Of a DNA stretch of 64,000 bases, positions 36,016 through 44,723 are shown piece after piece. This DNA comes from AP-15 sp963750195 (GTDB lineage: Bacteria > Pseudomonadota > Alphaproteobacteria > ATCC43930 > CGMCC-115725), in NCBI GenBank assembly GCA_963750195.1, contig CAVVPS010000016.1, positions 558,001 to 622,000 of the forward strand, written 5' to 3'. The notes beneath the pieces were generated by a model that saw nothing but the letters and a program-made list of their open reading frames with translations, ran no database searches and was not told where the DNA came from. The stretch's first letter is position 1; each line of letters opens with the position of its first letter. The position numbers and the translations under genes are program-made.

Positions 36016-36876
36016 TCAGCGCTTGGTGACACCGAGGATGCGGTCCAGCGTCTTCACGACGTTGTCGGGGCCGGGTGCGCTGTCGTCGTAGTCCGCCGCG
36101 AGATCGGCGTAGAGCCGGGCGACCGCGGCGTAGATGTCGCGAGAGGGCGGGTTCTTTTCAAGAAAGTCCGAGATCTCCTCCATCTCGGCGACCCAGCGAT
36201 AGGCCTTGTCGTACATGCGCGGAATGCCCGACCGCATCCGGGCGAGCATCTCGGGCTGGCTTTCGATCAGCTCGGCGATCAGCGCTTCGCCGCAGCCAAA
36301 ACGCGCCGCACCCAGCAGCATTGCCGAGGCGATCGCGGTCGTGCCCTTGGTGATCCCGGCATAGGACATCTTGAGCGCCGAGGCGGCGCCGATCGGACCG
36401 TCGATGACCCGCCAATCGATCCCCCAATCGCGCAATACCGCGGTCTGCCCCGCCGTCGGACCGGAGGCGTAGATCGTCGGGCTGTAGCCGGGCCGCGGCG
36501 GCCCGCCGATGATCCCGGCATCGACGAAATCGGCTCCGGTCGGCGCGATGACCTCACCGATGCGGATCGCGGTCTGCGGGCTGACCGCATTGCAGTCGAC
36601 ATAGACCGGCTTGCGGTCGAGCGCCTTCAAAGCGGGCGCCAGACGTTGCGCCAGCGCCTCGGCTTCGCCTGGCGGCAGGATCGACAGAAAGAAATCGGCG
36701 CCCGCCAGCAGCGCGTGCTCATCGGCTGCCGCTTCCATCCCCGCCTTTCGCGCGCGTTCGGCGCTCGAGGCACTGCGGCCTGACAGCAACGTGCGGACTT
36801 CGGCGCCGCTTTCGTGAAAGCGCCGGCCGACGCCGGCCCCCATCATCCCCTGCGCGATGATCGCGATAACGGTCAT
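36016..36876 (-). CDS. NAD(P)-binding dehydrogenase with DUF1932 domain
   Basis: A 286-residue protein of the 6-phosphogluconate/beta-hydroxyacid dehydrogenase superfamily. The N terminus TVIAIIAQGMMGAGVGRRF is a Rossmann motif with the first Gly of G-x-G-x-x-G changed to Ala/Gln (A-Q-G-M-M-G). FVDAGIIGGPPRPGYSPTIYASGP is the active-site loop, and ALKMSYAGITKGTTAIASAML holds the catalytic Lys. The C-terminal third is DUF1932-like. ATG chosen after GGCAGGGGAA. Substrate unknown. It lies convergent to the GlxR-type gene and downstream of the siroheme gene. Confidence 0.8.
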   Translation of the reverse strand: MTVIAIIAQGMMGAGVGRRFHESGAEVRTLLSGRSASSAERARKAGMEAAADEHALLAGADFFLSILPPGEAEALAQRLAPALKALDRKPVYVDCNAVSPQTAIRIGEVIAPTGADFVDAGIIGGPPRPGYSPTIYASGPTAGQTAVLRDWGIDWRVIDGPIGAASALKMSYAGITKGTTAIASAMLLGAARFGCGEALIAELIESQPEMLARMRSGIPRMYDKAYRWVAEMEEISDFLEKNPPSRDIYAAVARLYADLAADYDDSAPGPDNVVKTLDRILGVTKR

Positions 36877-36908
36877 TTCCCCTGCCTCCAGCAACAATTC
36901 ACTGCCGG

Positions 36909-37514
36909 TCAAGGTATCGGGCGAGACACCTGATGGGAAGGGCCGGAAGACGCGGGGTCGAGCCAGCCGCGCCGGTCGACCCATTCTTGCGTCCATCGGC
37001 CAATCGCCGCCGGGTCGGCGCCGGCCTCACGCCAGCCCCGGCGTAAGGCGGCGATCTCGTCGAGCCGGATTTCCCACTTCGGCCCGATTCGATGCTCCAG
37101 CACCCGCCGCATCAGCGCTGCGAGACCGGGGCTCTTGCCATTGGTCGATATCGCCACGGTCAGGTCGCCGCGCCGGAATACGGCGGCTGAGTGAAAATCG
37201 CTGCGCCGGCGGTCGTCCTCGACATTGATCAGGACTCCGGCGGCCTGCGCTACCCCGCGGATTTCGGCCGCGGCCGGATCGGGAATGCCGGCTATAAAAA
37301 CGAGCTGCGCCCGCGCGATCTCGGCGGCCAGCGGCAGACGCCGTTGCAGCCTTGCCCCAGCCGACAGCGCGAGCGCAGGGTCGGGTGAGGGGGCATAAAT
37401 TTCAAGCGAGCCGGCGCCGGCCTCGTCGAGCAGCGCCAATCGGCGGCGCGCCGCTGCGCCGTCGCCGACCAGCATGACCCGGATCTCTGCCAGATCGACG
37501 CTAATCGGCAGCAT
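36909..37514 (-). CDS. Precorrin-2 dehydrogenase / sirohydrochlorin ferrochelatase (CysG N-terminal type)
   Basis: A 201-residue protein of the Met8/CysG-A type. LPISVDLAEIRVMLVGDGAAARRRLALLDEAGA is the NAD site; INVEDDRRRSDFHSAAVFRRGDLTVAISTNGKSPGLAALMRR carries the catalytic Asp region and is the signature of the family. It lacks the methyltransferase half of CysG. It oxidises precorrin-2 and inserts iron to make siroheme, the cofactor of the reductase encoded just upstream. The start codon overlaps the reductase stop by 14 bases, indicating translational coupling. Confidence 0.9.
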   Translation of the reverse strand: MLPISVDLAEIRVMLVGDGAAARRRLALLDEAGAGSLEIYAPSPDPALALSAGARLQRRLPLAAEIARAQLVFIAGIPDPAAAEIRGVAQAAGVLINVEDDRRRSDFHSAAVFRRGDLTVAISTNGKSPGLAALMRRVLEHRIGPKWEIRLDEIAALRRGWREAGADPAAIGRWTQEWVDRRGWLDPASSGPSHQVSRPIP

Positions 37515-39222
37515 GAGGCCGCACTCCGCTATACCGCGCGAGCGCCTGCTGAAGCGCCGGCAGCCCGATGCGGTGGCAGAAATCGCCAAAACCTTCGCCG
37601 ACGGTGCGATCTGAGGCATAGAGCGCAAAGAGCGGGTCAAAGGTCGCGCCGATTTCCCCGAGCGCCACTTTGTCGGCGAGCGGCGTGTTGAGCCGGGTCC
37701 CTTCAAAATCGCCCCCGACAAACAGCGCATAGTAACCCGGCATGCGGCCGACGATGCCGATATCCCCGGTGTAGGGCCGGGCGCAGCCATTTGGGCAGCC
37801 GGTGATGCGGATGCTGAGCTGCTCGCGCTCCAGGCCGTGATGGGCGAGGCTCCCTTCGATCGCGGTGACGATGTCGTCGCGGACGCGTTCGGCCTCGGTC
37901 AGCGCCAGGCCACAAGTCGGCAAGGCCGGGCAGGCGAGCGCCCAGCGTTCGGTAGGCAGCATATCCTCGCCGAGGCGCACGCCATGCTCGCGCAGAATCG
38001 CGGTGATCGCGTCCCGATCATCGGGCCCGATCTCGCTCAGGATGATGTCCTGGCTCGGCATCAGGATCGGGTCGCAGCGGAACCGGGCGACGATCACGCG
38101 CAACGCGGTGCGGATCTGCCCGCCAACGCTATCGGCGATGCGCCCGCTCGCTACCGGAATACCGAGATAGAGCTTGCCGTCGCCCTGCTCGTGCCAGCCG
38201 AGATGCTCGGGTACCGAAAGCGCCGGCAACGGCCGGCAGGGTTCGAGCTCCTTGTCGAGATATTCGCAGAGCCGCGCGCGCGCCCACTCCTCGCCGTTTT
38301 CGGCGATCACGTATTTGAGCCGGGCATGGCGGCGGTTGCCGCGATCGCCATGATCGCGATGCAGACGCACCACCGCCGCCGCGGCTTCGAGCAAATCCTC
38401 CGGCTCGACAAACGCGACCGGGGTCGCGAGCCGCGGGTAAGTCTTCGGGTTGTTGTGGGTCATGCCGTGACCGCCGCCGAGCAGAAAATCGTAGCCGGCG
38501 AGCCGGTCGCCCTCGTAAAGCGGCACGATCGCGAGGTCGTTGGTCAAAACGTCGATCGTGTTGTCCTCGGGAATCGCAAGGCCGATCTTGAATTTTCGCG
38601 GCAGGTATCGTTCGCCATAGAGCGGGTCGGGTTGCTCGGCTCCCTCAGCGTGGTCCTGCCATTTCTCGCCGTCGACCCAGATTTCGTGATAGGCCCCGGT
38701 CTGCGGCAGCAAGTAAGTCGAGAGGCGCCGGGCGTCGGCTTCGAGCCGGTCATGCACCGGATCGCGGATTGGCGCCGGCACCGTCGTCACCGTACGCACG
38801 ACGTCGCCGCACGCGGCCAAGGTCGTCAGCAAGGATTGGTTGACCTCGGCGAGCGCCGCTTTGAGGCCGGATTTGACGACCCCGTGGAATTGGATGCTCT
38901 GCCGCGTCGTGATCCGCAGCGATCCATCGGCCCAGCGCTCGGCGATTTCGTCGAGGCCAAGATACTGGTCGGCAGTCAGCCGTCCGCCGGGGATCCGCAC
39001 CCGGACCATAAACTGCCAGAGTTTGCTTTCGCCACGCTGCTTTAGTTCGGTGGCGGTATCGCGGTCATAGCCCTGATAAACGCCGTGGAATTTGAGCAGC
39101 GCATACCCCTCCTTGTCGAAGGGCACACTGGTGTCCGGCAGGTCGCGGGCGATATGGCCGCGCAATTGGCGGCTCTGCTGCTTGATGGCTTCGGGTTTGG
39201 AAATGCTGTCGATCTGAGCCAT
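37501..39222 (-). CDS. Siroheme-dependent sulfite/nitrite reductase
   Basis: A 573-residue haemoprotein with two ferredoxin-like halves. SKLWQFMVRVRIPGG and LRITTRQSIQFHG near the N terminus hold siroheme-binding arginines. The [4Fe-4S] ligands are in CPALPTCGLA (C-x5-C) and CPNGCARP (C-x3-C) near residues 415-460. It reduces sulfite to sulfide or nitrite to ammonium with six electrons; the sequence alone does not fix which. The ATG follows AGGGGGC. Coupled to the siroheme biosynthesis gene. No flavoprotein partner is nearby, so electrons may come from ferredoxin. Confidence 0.9.
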   Translation of the reverse strand: MAQIDSISKPEAIKQQSRQLRGHIARDLPDTSVPFDKEGYALLKFHGVYQGYDRDTATELKQRGESKLWQFMVRVRIPGGRLTADQYLGLDEIAERWADGSLRITTRQSIQFHGVVKSGLKAALAEVNQSLLTTLAACGDVVRTVTTVPAPIRDPVHDRLEADARRLSTYLLPQTGAYHEIWVDGEKWQDHAEGAEQPDPLYGERYLPRKFKIGLAIPEDNTIDVLTNDLAIVPLYEGDRLAGYDFLLGGGHGMTHNNPKTYPRLATPVAFVEPEDLLEAAAAVVRLHRDHGDRGNRRHARLKYVIAENGEEWARARLCEYLDKELEPCRPLPALSVPEHLGWHEQGDGKLYLGIPVASGRIADSVGGQIRTALRVIVARFRCDPILMPSQDIILSEIGPDDRDAITAILREHGVRLGEDMLPTERWALACPALPTCGLALTEAERVRDDIVTAIEGSLAHHGLEREQLSIRITGCPNGCARPYTGDIGIVGRMPGYYALFVGGDFEGTRLNTPLADKVALGEIGATFDPLFALYASDRTVGEGFGDFCHRIGLPALQQALARYSGVRPHAAD

Positions 39223-39585
39223 ATCGCCCCCTATTGGCGGGCGGTACCTACCGTCCGAGATGTGGATGACGTAAGTATACCGGTTATTAAATGTCAATAT
39301 CCAATTATTTCCAGTTTAATGCCGTATAATGACACCGTCTAGCGGACCTTTCGTTCGCGTCCCGGCGAGAGCGCAGGGCTGGGCCAGAGAAACGCCTGCT
39401 TTGCCCGGACTTGATCCGGGCATCCACGTCTTGGAAACCATCCGGCGCCCGGGAAGACGTGGATGGCCGGGTCAAGCCCGGCCAAAGCTATCCGGACTCA
39501 TCGATTTCCCGCCCAGATCGAGCGGACCATTCTCCGCCGAATTGACCTGTGGCGCCGCCGACCCTTATCTCGGGCAATGGGCCCG
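39223..39585. other. Upstream region of reductase and queA genes
   Basis: A 363-base intergenic stretch. Its first 110 bases are AT-rich (around TTATTAAATGTCAATATCC) and should hold the reductase promoter. The remainder is occupied by the REP-like hairpin at 39401-39487. No gene was recognised. Confidence 0.5.
39401..39487. repeat. REP-like dispersed palindrome (copy 1)
   Basis: Left arm GCCCGGACTTGATCCGGGC plus ATCCACGTCTT; right arm AAGACGTGGAT plus GGCCGGGTCAAGCCCGGCC. Each arm is itself self-complementary. A similar element lies at 44.6 kb. Elements of this sequence type are scattered between genes in many alphaproteobacteria. Confidence 0.75.
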
Positions 39586-40656
39586 ATGCGTCTCGACGAT
39601 TTCGACTTCCCGTTGCGCCGCGAGCTGATCGCCGATCACCCGTGCGAGCCGCGCGAGGCCGCGCGCCTGCTGCACATCCCGGCGGCAGGCGGTTTCGCGG
39701 ACCGGCGGATCGCAGATCTCCCGGCGCTGCTGCGCCCGGGCGACCTGCTCGTTTGTAACGACACCAAGGTGATCCCGGCGCGGCTCGTCGCCCGGCGCGG
39801 CGGGGCGACGATCGATATCACCCTCTGCCGAGATCAGGGCTGCGGGTCGTGGCGGGCTTTCGCCAAGGGCGCTCGCCGACTCCACGTCGGCGATCGCCTC
39901 GCTTTTGCCGAGGATTTCGCCGCGACCGTCGCTGAGAAGCATCCCCAGGGCGATATGACTCTGCAATTCGACCTCGACAGCGATGCGCTCCGGGCGGCGC
40001 TGGCCCGCCATGGCGCCATGCCGCTGCCGCCCTACATCAAGCGCGCACGCGGCGGTGACGCGCGCGACCGCCGCGACTATCAGACGATCTTTGCCAGGGT
40101 CGAGGGCGCGGTCGCCGCGCCGACGGCGGGTCTGCATTTCACCCCGGCGCTGATCGAGGCGCTGACAAAGAGCGGCGTCGCCTGGGCGACCCTAACCCTG
40201 CATGTCGGCCCCGGGACCTTTCTACCGGTTAAATCGCCCGACCCGCACGACCATAAGATGCACGGCGAATGGGGCGCGTTGTCGGCCGAGACCGCAGATC
40301 GCATCGCCGTAACGAGGCGCGCGGGCGGGCGCATAGTTGCGGTCGGGACGACCAGCCTGCGCCTGCTCGAATCAGCCGCGGCCGAGACCGGCGAAGTGCG
40401 CCCTTTCGCCGGCGAAACCCGGCTCTTTATCCTGCCGGGATATCGCTTTCGCGCGGTCGATTTGCTGTTGACCAACTTCCACCTGCCGCGTTCGACCCTG
40501 TTCATGCTGGTCGCCGCGTTGGCTGGGCTCGATCGGATCAAATGCGCCTATGCCCACGCCATTGACGAGCGCTACCGTTTCTTTTCCTACGGCGACGCCT
40601 GCCTGATCGAGGGGCACGCTCTACGTCATCGGCCCGGCGTCTCAAATCGCGCTTAA
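39586..40656 (+). CDS. queA: S-adenosylmethionine:tRNA ribosyltransferase-isomerase
   Basis: A 356-residue enzyme that transfers the ribosyl part of SAM to preQ1 in tRNA, forming epoxyqueuosine. Typical motifs: FDFPLRRELIADHP at the start, LLVCNDTKVIPARL, AAPTAGLHFTPALI, TLHVGPGTFLPVK, HGEWGALS, LLLTNFHLPRSTLFMLVAAL and YRFFSYGDACLI. ATG chosen at the start of the conserved block; another ATG nine bases upstream is in frame. The usual neighbour tgt is not here. Intact. Confidence 0.96.
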   Translation: MRLDDFDFPLRRELIADHPCEPREAARLLHIPAAGGFADRRIADLPALLRPGDLLVCNDTKVIPARLVARRGGATIDITLCRDQGCGSWRAFAKGARRLHVGDRLAFAEDFAATVAEKHPQGDMTLQFDLDSDALRAALARHGAMPLPPYIKRARGGDARDRRDYQTIFARVEGAVAAPTAGLHFTPALIEALTKSGVAWATLTLHVGPGTFLPVKSPDPHDHKMHGEWGALSAETADRIAVTRRAGGRIVAVGTTSLRLLESAAAETGEVRPFAGETRLFILPGYRFRAVDLLLTNFHLPRSTLFMLVAALAGLDRIKCAYAHAIDERYRFFSYGDACLIEGHALRHRPGVSNRA

Positions 40657-40736
40657 ACTGCGTTGGATGCTATTTGAACCATGCCCTAAGCCGGCCGGGG
40701 GGCGCGGGCTTCGAGGTTGACGGGAGCGCTCGCTGC

Positions 40737-41078
40737 TTATCGGATTGAAACTGTGTGGCCGTCGCGGCAAGCGTTGATGCCACGATTTACCAGGGGCGAC
40801 CCGTTGTCGAAAACCGTCTTCACGTCGACGCGGCAATTGCCGTTTCGGTCGTCGATATCGACGGACACGGACTTGCCCGGGAGCAGAAACTCCGAGCCCA
40901 GCAAATCTTCTTGCCAACTGCCGGCGCGGTCGTCCGAAAGATAAATTTCGGCGATCGGTTCACGGGTATTGTTGGTGAGGACGAGATGCCGCTCGCGGCT
41001 ATGGGCGGGAGCGCCGGCCGCGCTCCAAAACAGCAACAGCACCAACGCTATCACCACGGTATTTGAAACATTAAGCAT
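40737..41078 (-). CDS. Secreted hypothetical protein
   Basis: A 113-residue protein. Residues 1-26 form a signal peptide (VVIALVLLLFWSAAGAPAHS). The mature part has LVLTNNTREPIAEIYLSDDRAGSWQEDLLG and VDIDDRNGNCRVDVKTVFDNG, consistent with a small beta-sandwich; two Cys could form a disulfide in the periplasm. No characterised family was recognised. It is convergent with queA. Confidence 0.7.
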   Translation of the reverse strand: MLNVSNTVVIALVLLLFWSAAGAPAHSRERHLVLTNNTREPIAEIYLSDDRAGSWQEDLLGSEFLLPGKSVSVDIDDRNGNCRVDVKTVFDNGSPLVNRGINACRDGHTVSIR

Positions 41079-41427
41079 CCTGGTCTCCGGCGATTGCCCG
41101 GCGGATCGTCAAAAATTCGTCAGCCCGACGAAGTTACGCGCTGCCGAGCCTGCCCGATGTGAACTGGGTCACTCGATGATGTCTTTTTTCAGAAAATTTT
41201 AAGCATAAGCTATTAATTGTATAAATCTATATTGATTTCCCGCGATGGGGGTAATTTCAGTGTTTGGTAGGCTCGCGCCCTGCTGGCATGGTCGGCGCGC
41301 CCATCCGAATTCATCCAAAATCGCGGGGGACAGGATCTATTCAAATCACCCGGGTTGAGGTATCTCGCCATGTTCATGGCGGACTCCAGGCCGCCCCGGC
41401 CGACACCGCAGAACAGGGAAGGCAGTG
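41079..41427. other. Intergenic region upstream of dioxygenase operon
   Basis: A 349-base gap between divergent genes. Bases 41185-41245 are strongly AT-rich (TTTTAAGCATAAGC, ATTGTATAAATC) in GC-rich surroundings and probably carry promoters, but no single -35/-10 pair is convincing. A CCATG-TT-CATGG palindrome occurs at about 41368. No gene recognised. Confidence 0.5.
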
Positions 41428-42033
41428 ATGAACGACGTAGCCCCGATCCGCCAGCTCAGCCCCATCACGCAGCCGATCAGCCCGGCCAAATTCGCTCATT
41501 TCGTGTTGCGCACCGGGCAGTTCGAAACCATGGCCAAGTGGTATCAGACCGTGCTCGCCGCACGGGTCGTGTACCGCGACGAACTGTTGTGCTTTCTGTC
41601 GTATGATGACGAGCACCACCGCCTGGCGCTGATCAATATTCCCGGCCTGCCGGTGCGCGATCCCGATGCGGTCGGGACCGACCACGTCGCCTATGCCTAC
41701 AACAACCTCGGCGAGCTGTTGTCGACCTATCGCCGGCTGAAGGCGGCCGGGATCGTGCCGCATTGGCCGATCAACCATGGCGTCACCACGTCGATGTATT
41801 ATCGGGACCCCGACAACAACCGGGTCGAGCTACAGATCGACAATTTCGCGACGCCGGCCGAGCTCGACGGGTATTTCCACAGCCGCGCCTTTGCCGAGAA
41901 CCCGGTCGGGGTGACCTACGATCCGGAGGAGTTGTGCCGGCGCTACGCGGCCGGCGAGCCGATGGCCGATCTGCTCCGCATCCCGCCGCTGCCCGAGGGC
42001 AAGACCCCGTGGGACATGCTGGCGAGCCACTGA
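41428..42033 (+). CDS. VOC-family dioxygenase-like protein
   Basis: A 201-residue vicinal-oxygen-chelate protein. KFAHFVLRTGQFETMAKWYQTVL supplies the first metal His, GTDHVAYAYNNLGELL the second and YRDPDNNRVELQIDNF the Glu, the 2-His-1-carboxylate pattern of extradiol dioxygenases and related enzymes. The C-terminal tail (YDPEELCRRYAAGEPMADLLRIPP) is typical of a catechol-dioxygenase-like subgroup. It opens a probable operon with hppD, a TauD-type dioxygenase and RidA. Substrate unknown. Confidence 0.82.
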   Translation: MNDVAPIRQLSPITQPISPAKFAHFVLRTGQFETMAKWYQTVLAARVVYRDELLCFLSYDDEHHRLALINIPGLPVRDPDAVGTDHVAYAYNNLGELLSTYRRLKAAGIVPHWPINHGVTTSMYYRDPDNNRVELQIDNFATPAELDGYFHSRAFAENPVGVTYDPEELCRRYAAGEPMADLLRIPPLPEGKTPWDMLASH

Positions 42034-42177
42034 TCGCTTCCGCGCGGCGCTGCCGCCGCCGGCGGGCGTTTGCCAGCGACGCAGCCCTCTCCAGCGGGAG
42101 CAGCTCGTCGTCGCCGAGCGCTCGCAATGGCGGGTTGCGGTCCCATATCCACCCCAAACGAGGGCGCGGAGATTAGG

Positions 42178-43266
42178 ATGTCGGCAGGGCCGCAGCGGCG
42201 CGATTTGTGGGACAACCCGATGGGGACGGACGGGTTCGAGTTTGTCGAATACACCGGCCCCGACCCGCAGGCGCTGGCGGCATTGTTCGAGCGCATGGGG
42301 TTTGTCGCCGCAGCGCGCCACCGCTCGAAAAACGTAACCCTCTACAAACAGGGCGACGTCAACTTCATTCTGAATGCGGAACCCGAAAGTTTCGCGCAGG
42401 CCTTTGCCCGGCTGCACGGCCCTTCGGTGTGTGCGATCGCGTTTCGCGTCGCCGATGCCAAGGCTTATCAGCGCGCGATCTCATTGGGCGCCAAGCCGGT
42501 GCACGGCAAGGTCGGGCCGATGGAGCTCAACATCCCGGCGATCGAAGGGATCGGCGGCAGTCTGATCTATCTGGTCGACCGCTATGGCGAGCGCACCATC
42601 TACGACGTCGATTTCGTGCCGTTGATCGACGACAGGGCGCCGCCCGGCGTCGGGCTGACCGGGATCGATCATTTGACCCACAACGTCCACCGCGGACGCA
42701 TGGAGCTGTGGGCGGAGTTTTACGAGGGGCTGTTCAGCTTTCGCGAGATCCGCTATTTCGACATCGAAGGCAAATTGACCGGGCTGCGCTCAAAGGCGAT
42801 GACCAGCCCCGACGGCAAGATCCGTATTCCAATCAACGAAAGCGCCGACGACAAGTCGCAGATCGCCGAATATCTGGCGGCCTATCATGGCGAGGGCATC
42901 CAGCACATAGCACTCGCTACAAATGACATCTTCGCGACGATCGAGGCGCTGCGGGCGCGCCAGGTTTCGTTCATGTCGGTCCCGGACACCTATTACGAGG
43001 CGGTTGATGCCCGCGTACCTGGCCATGGCGAAGACCTCGAGCGGTTGCGACGCGACCGCATCCTGATTGACGGCGCCCCCGGCGAGGGGCAGGGGCTGCT
43101 GTTGCAGATTTTTACCGAGACAGTGATCGGCCCGATCTTTTTCGAGATCATCCAGCGCAAGGGCAACGAGGGCTTTGGCGAGGGCAATTTCCGCGCCCTT
43201 TTCGAGTCGATCGAGCGCGACCAGATCCGCCGCGGCGTGCTGGCCCCGGCCGCCGGCGCCGAGTAG
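42178..43266 (+). CDS. hppD: 4-hydroxyphenylpyruvate dioxygenase
   Basis: A 362-residue two-module VOC enzyme converting 4-hydroxyphenylpyruvate to homogentisate. Iron ligands: His in GIDHLTHNV, His in GIQHIALAT and Glu in IFFEIIQRKG. The last 30 residues (GFGEGNFRALFESIERDQ) match the family closely, as do WDNPMGTDGFEFVEY at the start and RSKNVTLYKQGDVNFILN. Homogentisate dioxygenase is not adjacent, so the rest of tyrosine breakdown must be elsewhere. It follows the VOC gene by 144 bases and precedes the TauD-type gene by 14. Confidence 0.94.
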   Translation: MSAGPQRRDLWDNPMGTDGFEFVEYTGPDPQALAALFERMGFVAAARHRSKNVTLYKQGDVNFILNAEPESFAQAFARLHGPSVCAIAFRVADAKAYQRAISLGAKPVHGKVGPMELNIPAIEGIGGSLIYLVDRYGERTIYDVDFVPLIDDRAPPGVGLTGIDHLTHNVHRGRMELWAEFYEGLFSFREIRYFDIEGKLTGLRSKAMTSPDGKIRIPINESADDKSQIAEYLAAYHGEGIQHIALATNDIFATIEALRARQVSFMSVPDTYYEAVDARVPGHGEDLERLRRDRILIDGAPGEGQGLLLQIFTETVIGPIFFEIIQRKGNEGFGEGNFRALFESIERDQIRRGVLAPAAGAE

Positions 43267-43280
43267 CAGGAGGCACACCG

Positions 43281-44174
43281 ATGCCGGTAACGATCCGTCC
43301 ATTGCACCCGGTCTTTGCGGGAGAAGTTTCGGGCGTCGATTGCCGCCGTCCGCTCGATCGTGACGCGGTTGCCGCGATCGAGGCCGGCATGGACGAATAT
43401 GCGGTACTCGTCTTCCGCGATCAGAATCTGACCGACGACGAGCAGATCGCCTTCACCCGCCATTTCGGCGAGCTCGAGCACAACGCAAGAGCCGGCCATG
43501 TGCGCAAGCCCGAAGACCATCGGCTCGGTCCCGGCATTGCCGATTTCTCGAACCTCGACAAATCGGGCGAGATCATGTCGCCCGAGGACCGAGTGTGGTT
43601 CTTCAAACTCGCCGACCGGCTGTGGCATTCGGACAGCTCGTTCCGCCCGATCCCGGCCAAGTACTCGCTGCTCTCCGGGCGAGTTTTGCCATCCTGGGGC
43701 GCCAACACCGAATTCGCCGATATGCGCGCCGCCTATGACGCGCTCGACGACCGCACCAAGGCCGAAGTCGAAGACCTCGTCTGCGAGCATTCGCTGATCT
43801 ATTCACGCGAGGCGATCGGCTTTACCGAGCTGACGCCGGAGGAAATCGAAGCCTTTCGCCCGGTGCGTCAGCCCTTGGTCCGCACCCATCCGTCAAGCGG
43901 CCGCAAATCCTTGTTTCTGGCCGCGCATGCCGGCGCCATCGTCGGCTGGACGATCCCCGAGGCTCGGATGTTCCTGCGCGACCTGACCGAGCACGCGACC
44001 CAGCGCGAATTCGTCTATTCGCATGCCTGGCGGCTGAACGACCTCGTCGTGTGGGACAACCGCTCGACCATGCACCGCGCCCGCCGCTCCGACGCGAACG
44101 AGGTGCGTGACGTGCGCCGTACGACCCTGGGCGGCGACGGACCCTTGATCGAGCAACCGGCCTATGACGAGTGA
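43281..44174 (+). CDS. TauD/TfdA-family 2-oxoglutarate-dependent dioxygenase
   Basis: A 297-residue non-haem iron enzyme. The facial triad is visible: H-x-D in LWHSDSSFRPIP (about residue 116) and the distal His in NRSTMHRARRSDANE, with the 2-oxoglutarate-binding Arg in VRDVRRTTLGG. The family hydroxylates taurine, phenoxyacetates or similar acids with loss of a side group. AGGAGG lies before the ATG. The tight spacing to hppD (14 bases) and ridA shows one operon. Substrate cannot be inferred. Confidence 0.9.
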   Translation: MPVTIRPLHPVFAGEVSGVDCRRPLDRDAVAAIEAGMDEYAVLVFRDQNLTDDEQIAFTRHFGELEHNARAGHVRKPEDHRLGPGIADFSNLDKSGEIMSPEDRVWFFKLADRLWHSDSSFRPIPAKYSLLSGRVLPSWGANTEFADMRAAYDALDDRTKAEVEDLVCEHSLIYSREAIGFTELTPEEIEAFRPVRQPLVRTHPSSGRKSLFLAAHAGAIVGWTIPEARMFLRDLTEHATQREFVYSHAWRLNDLVVWDNRSTMHRARRSDANEVRDVRRTTLGGDGPLIEQPAYDE

Positions 44175-44200
44175 GCTACGATCAATCGAGGAGCGAGCTG

Positions 44201-44584
44201 ATGGCAAAACGGCAAAGCGTGAACTTCCCCGGGTTCGCCCATGGCAACCCAATCCCAAACGCCAGCCGGATCGGCAACATCATGATGACGAGCGTGATCA
44301 GCGGCGTCGATCCGAGCACCCGTAAGCTGCCGCCCGATCTCGACGGCCAGGTCGCCAACCTGTTCGGCCATATCCGCAGCGCGGTCGATGCCGCCGGCGG
44401 CAGCCCCGACAACATTATCAAGATCAACTTTTACATGAAGGACCCCGCGAACGGGCGCGCCGCGCTCAACGGCGAATGGGTCAAGATGTTCCCCGACGCA
44501 AACTCGCGCCCGGCCCGACATACCCTGGCGCTCGGCGCCGACAGCAACGCCCTGGTCACCTGCGATTTCACCGCGGTTTTTTAG
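44201..44584 (+). CDS. RidA (YjgF/YER057c/UK114) family protein
   Basis: A 127-residue small protein. GNPIPNASRIGNIMMTSVISGVDP at the front, IKINFYMKDPANGRAALNGEWVKMFPD in the middle and SRPARHTL near the end (the Arg that normally binds the carboxylate). Family members hydrolyse reactive imines/enamines, as trimers in the cytosol. GAGGAGCG precedes the start. The operon context suggests removal of a reactive intermediate made by the dioxygenases. Confidence 0.85.
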   Translation: MAKRQSVNFPGFAHGNPIPNASRIGNIMMTSVISGVDPSTRKLPPDLDGQVANLFGHIRSAVDAAGGSPDNIIKINFYMKDPANGRAALNGEWVKMFPDANSRPARHTLALGADSNALVTCDFTAVF

Positions 44585-44610
44585 CTGACGTCATTCGCGC
44601 GTCTGTCCAC

Positions 44611-44704
44611 CCTTCGCCCGGACTTGTGTCTGGCATCCACGCCTTGAAACGCGCATGGCTGATCGAAAGGAAGGCGTGGATGGCCGGGTCGAGCCCGGCA
44701 GGGC
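44611..44704. repeat. REP-like dispersed palindrome (copy 2)
   Basis: Left arm CGCCCGGACTTGTGTCTGGC then ATCCACGCCTT; right arm AAGGCGTGGAT then GGCCGGGTCGAGCCCGGC. Same design as the copy at 39.4 kb with a different loop. It lies between the convergent ends of ridA and the LLM gene, where it could also act as a terminator-like structure. Confidence 0.75.
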
Positions 44705-44723
44705 ATCAACTCAGGGCAACGCG

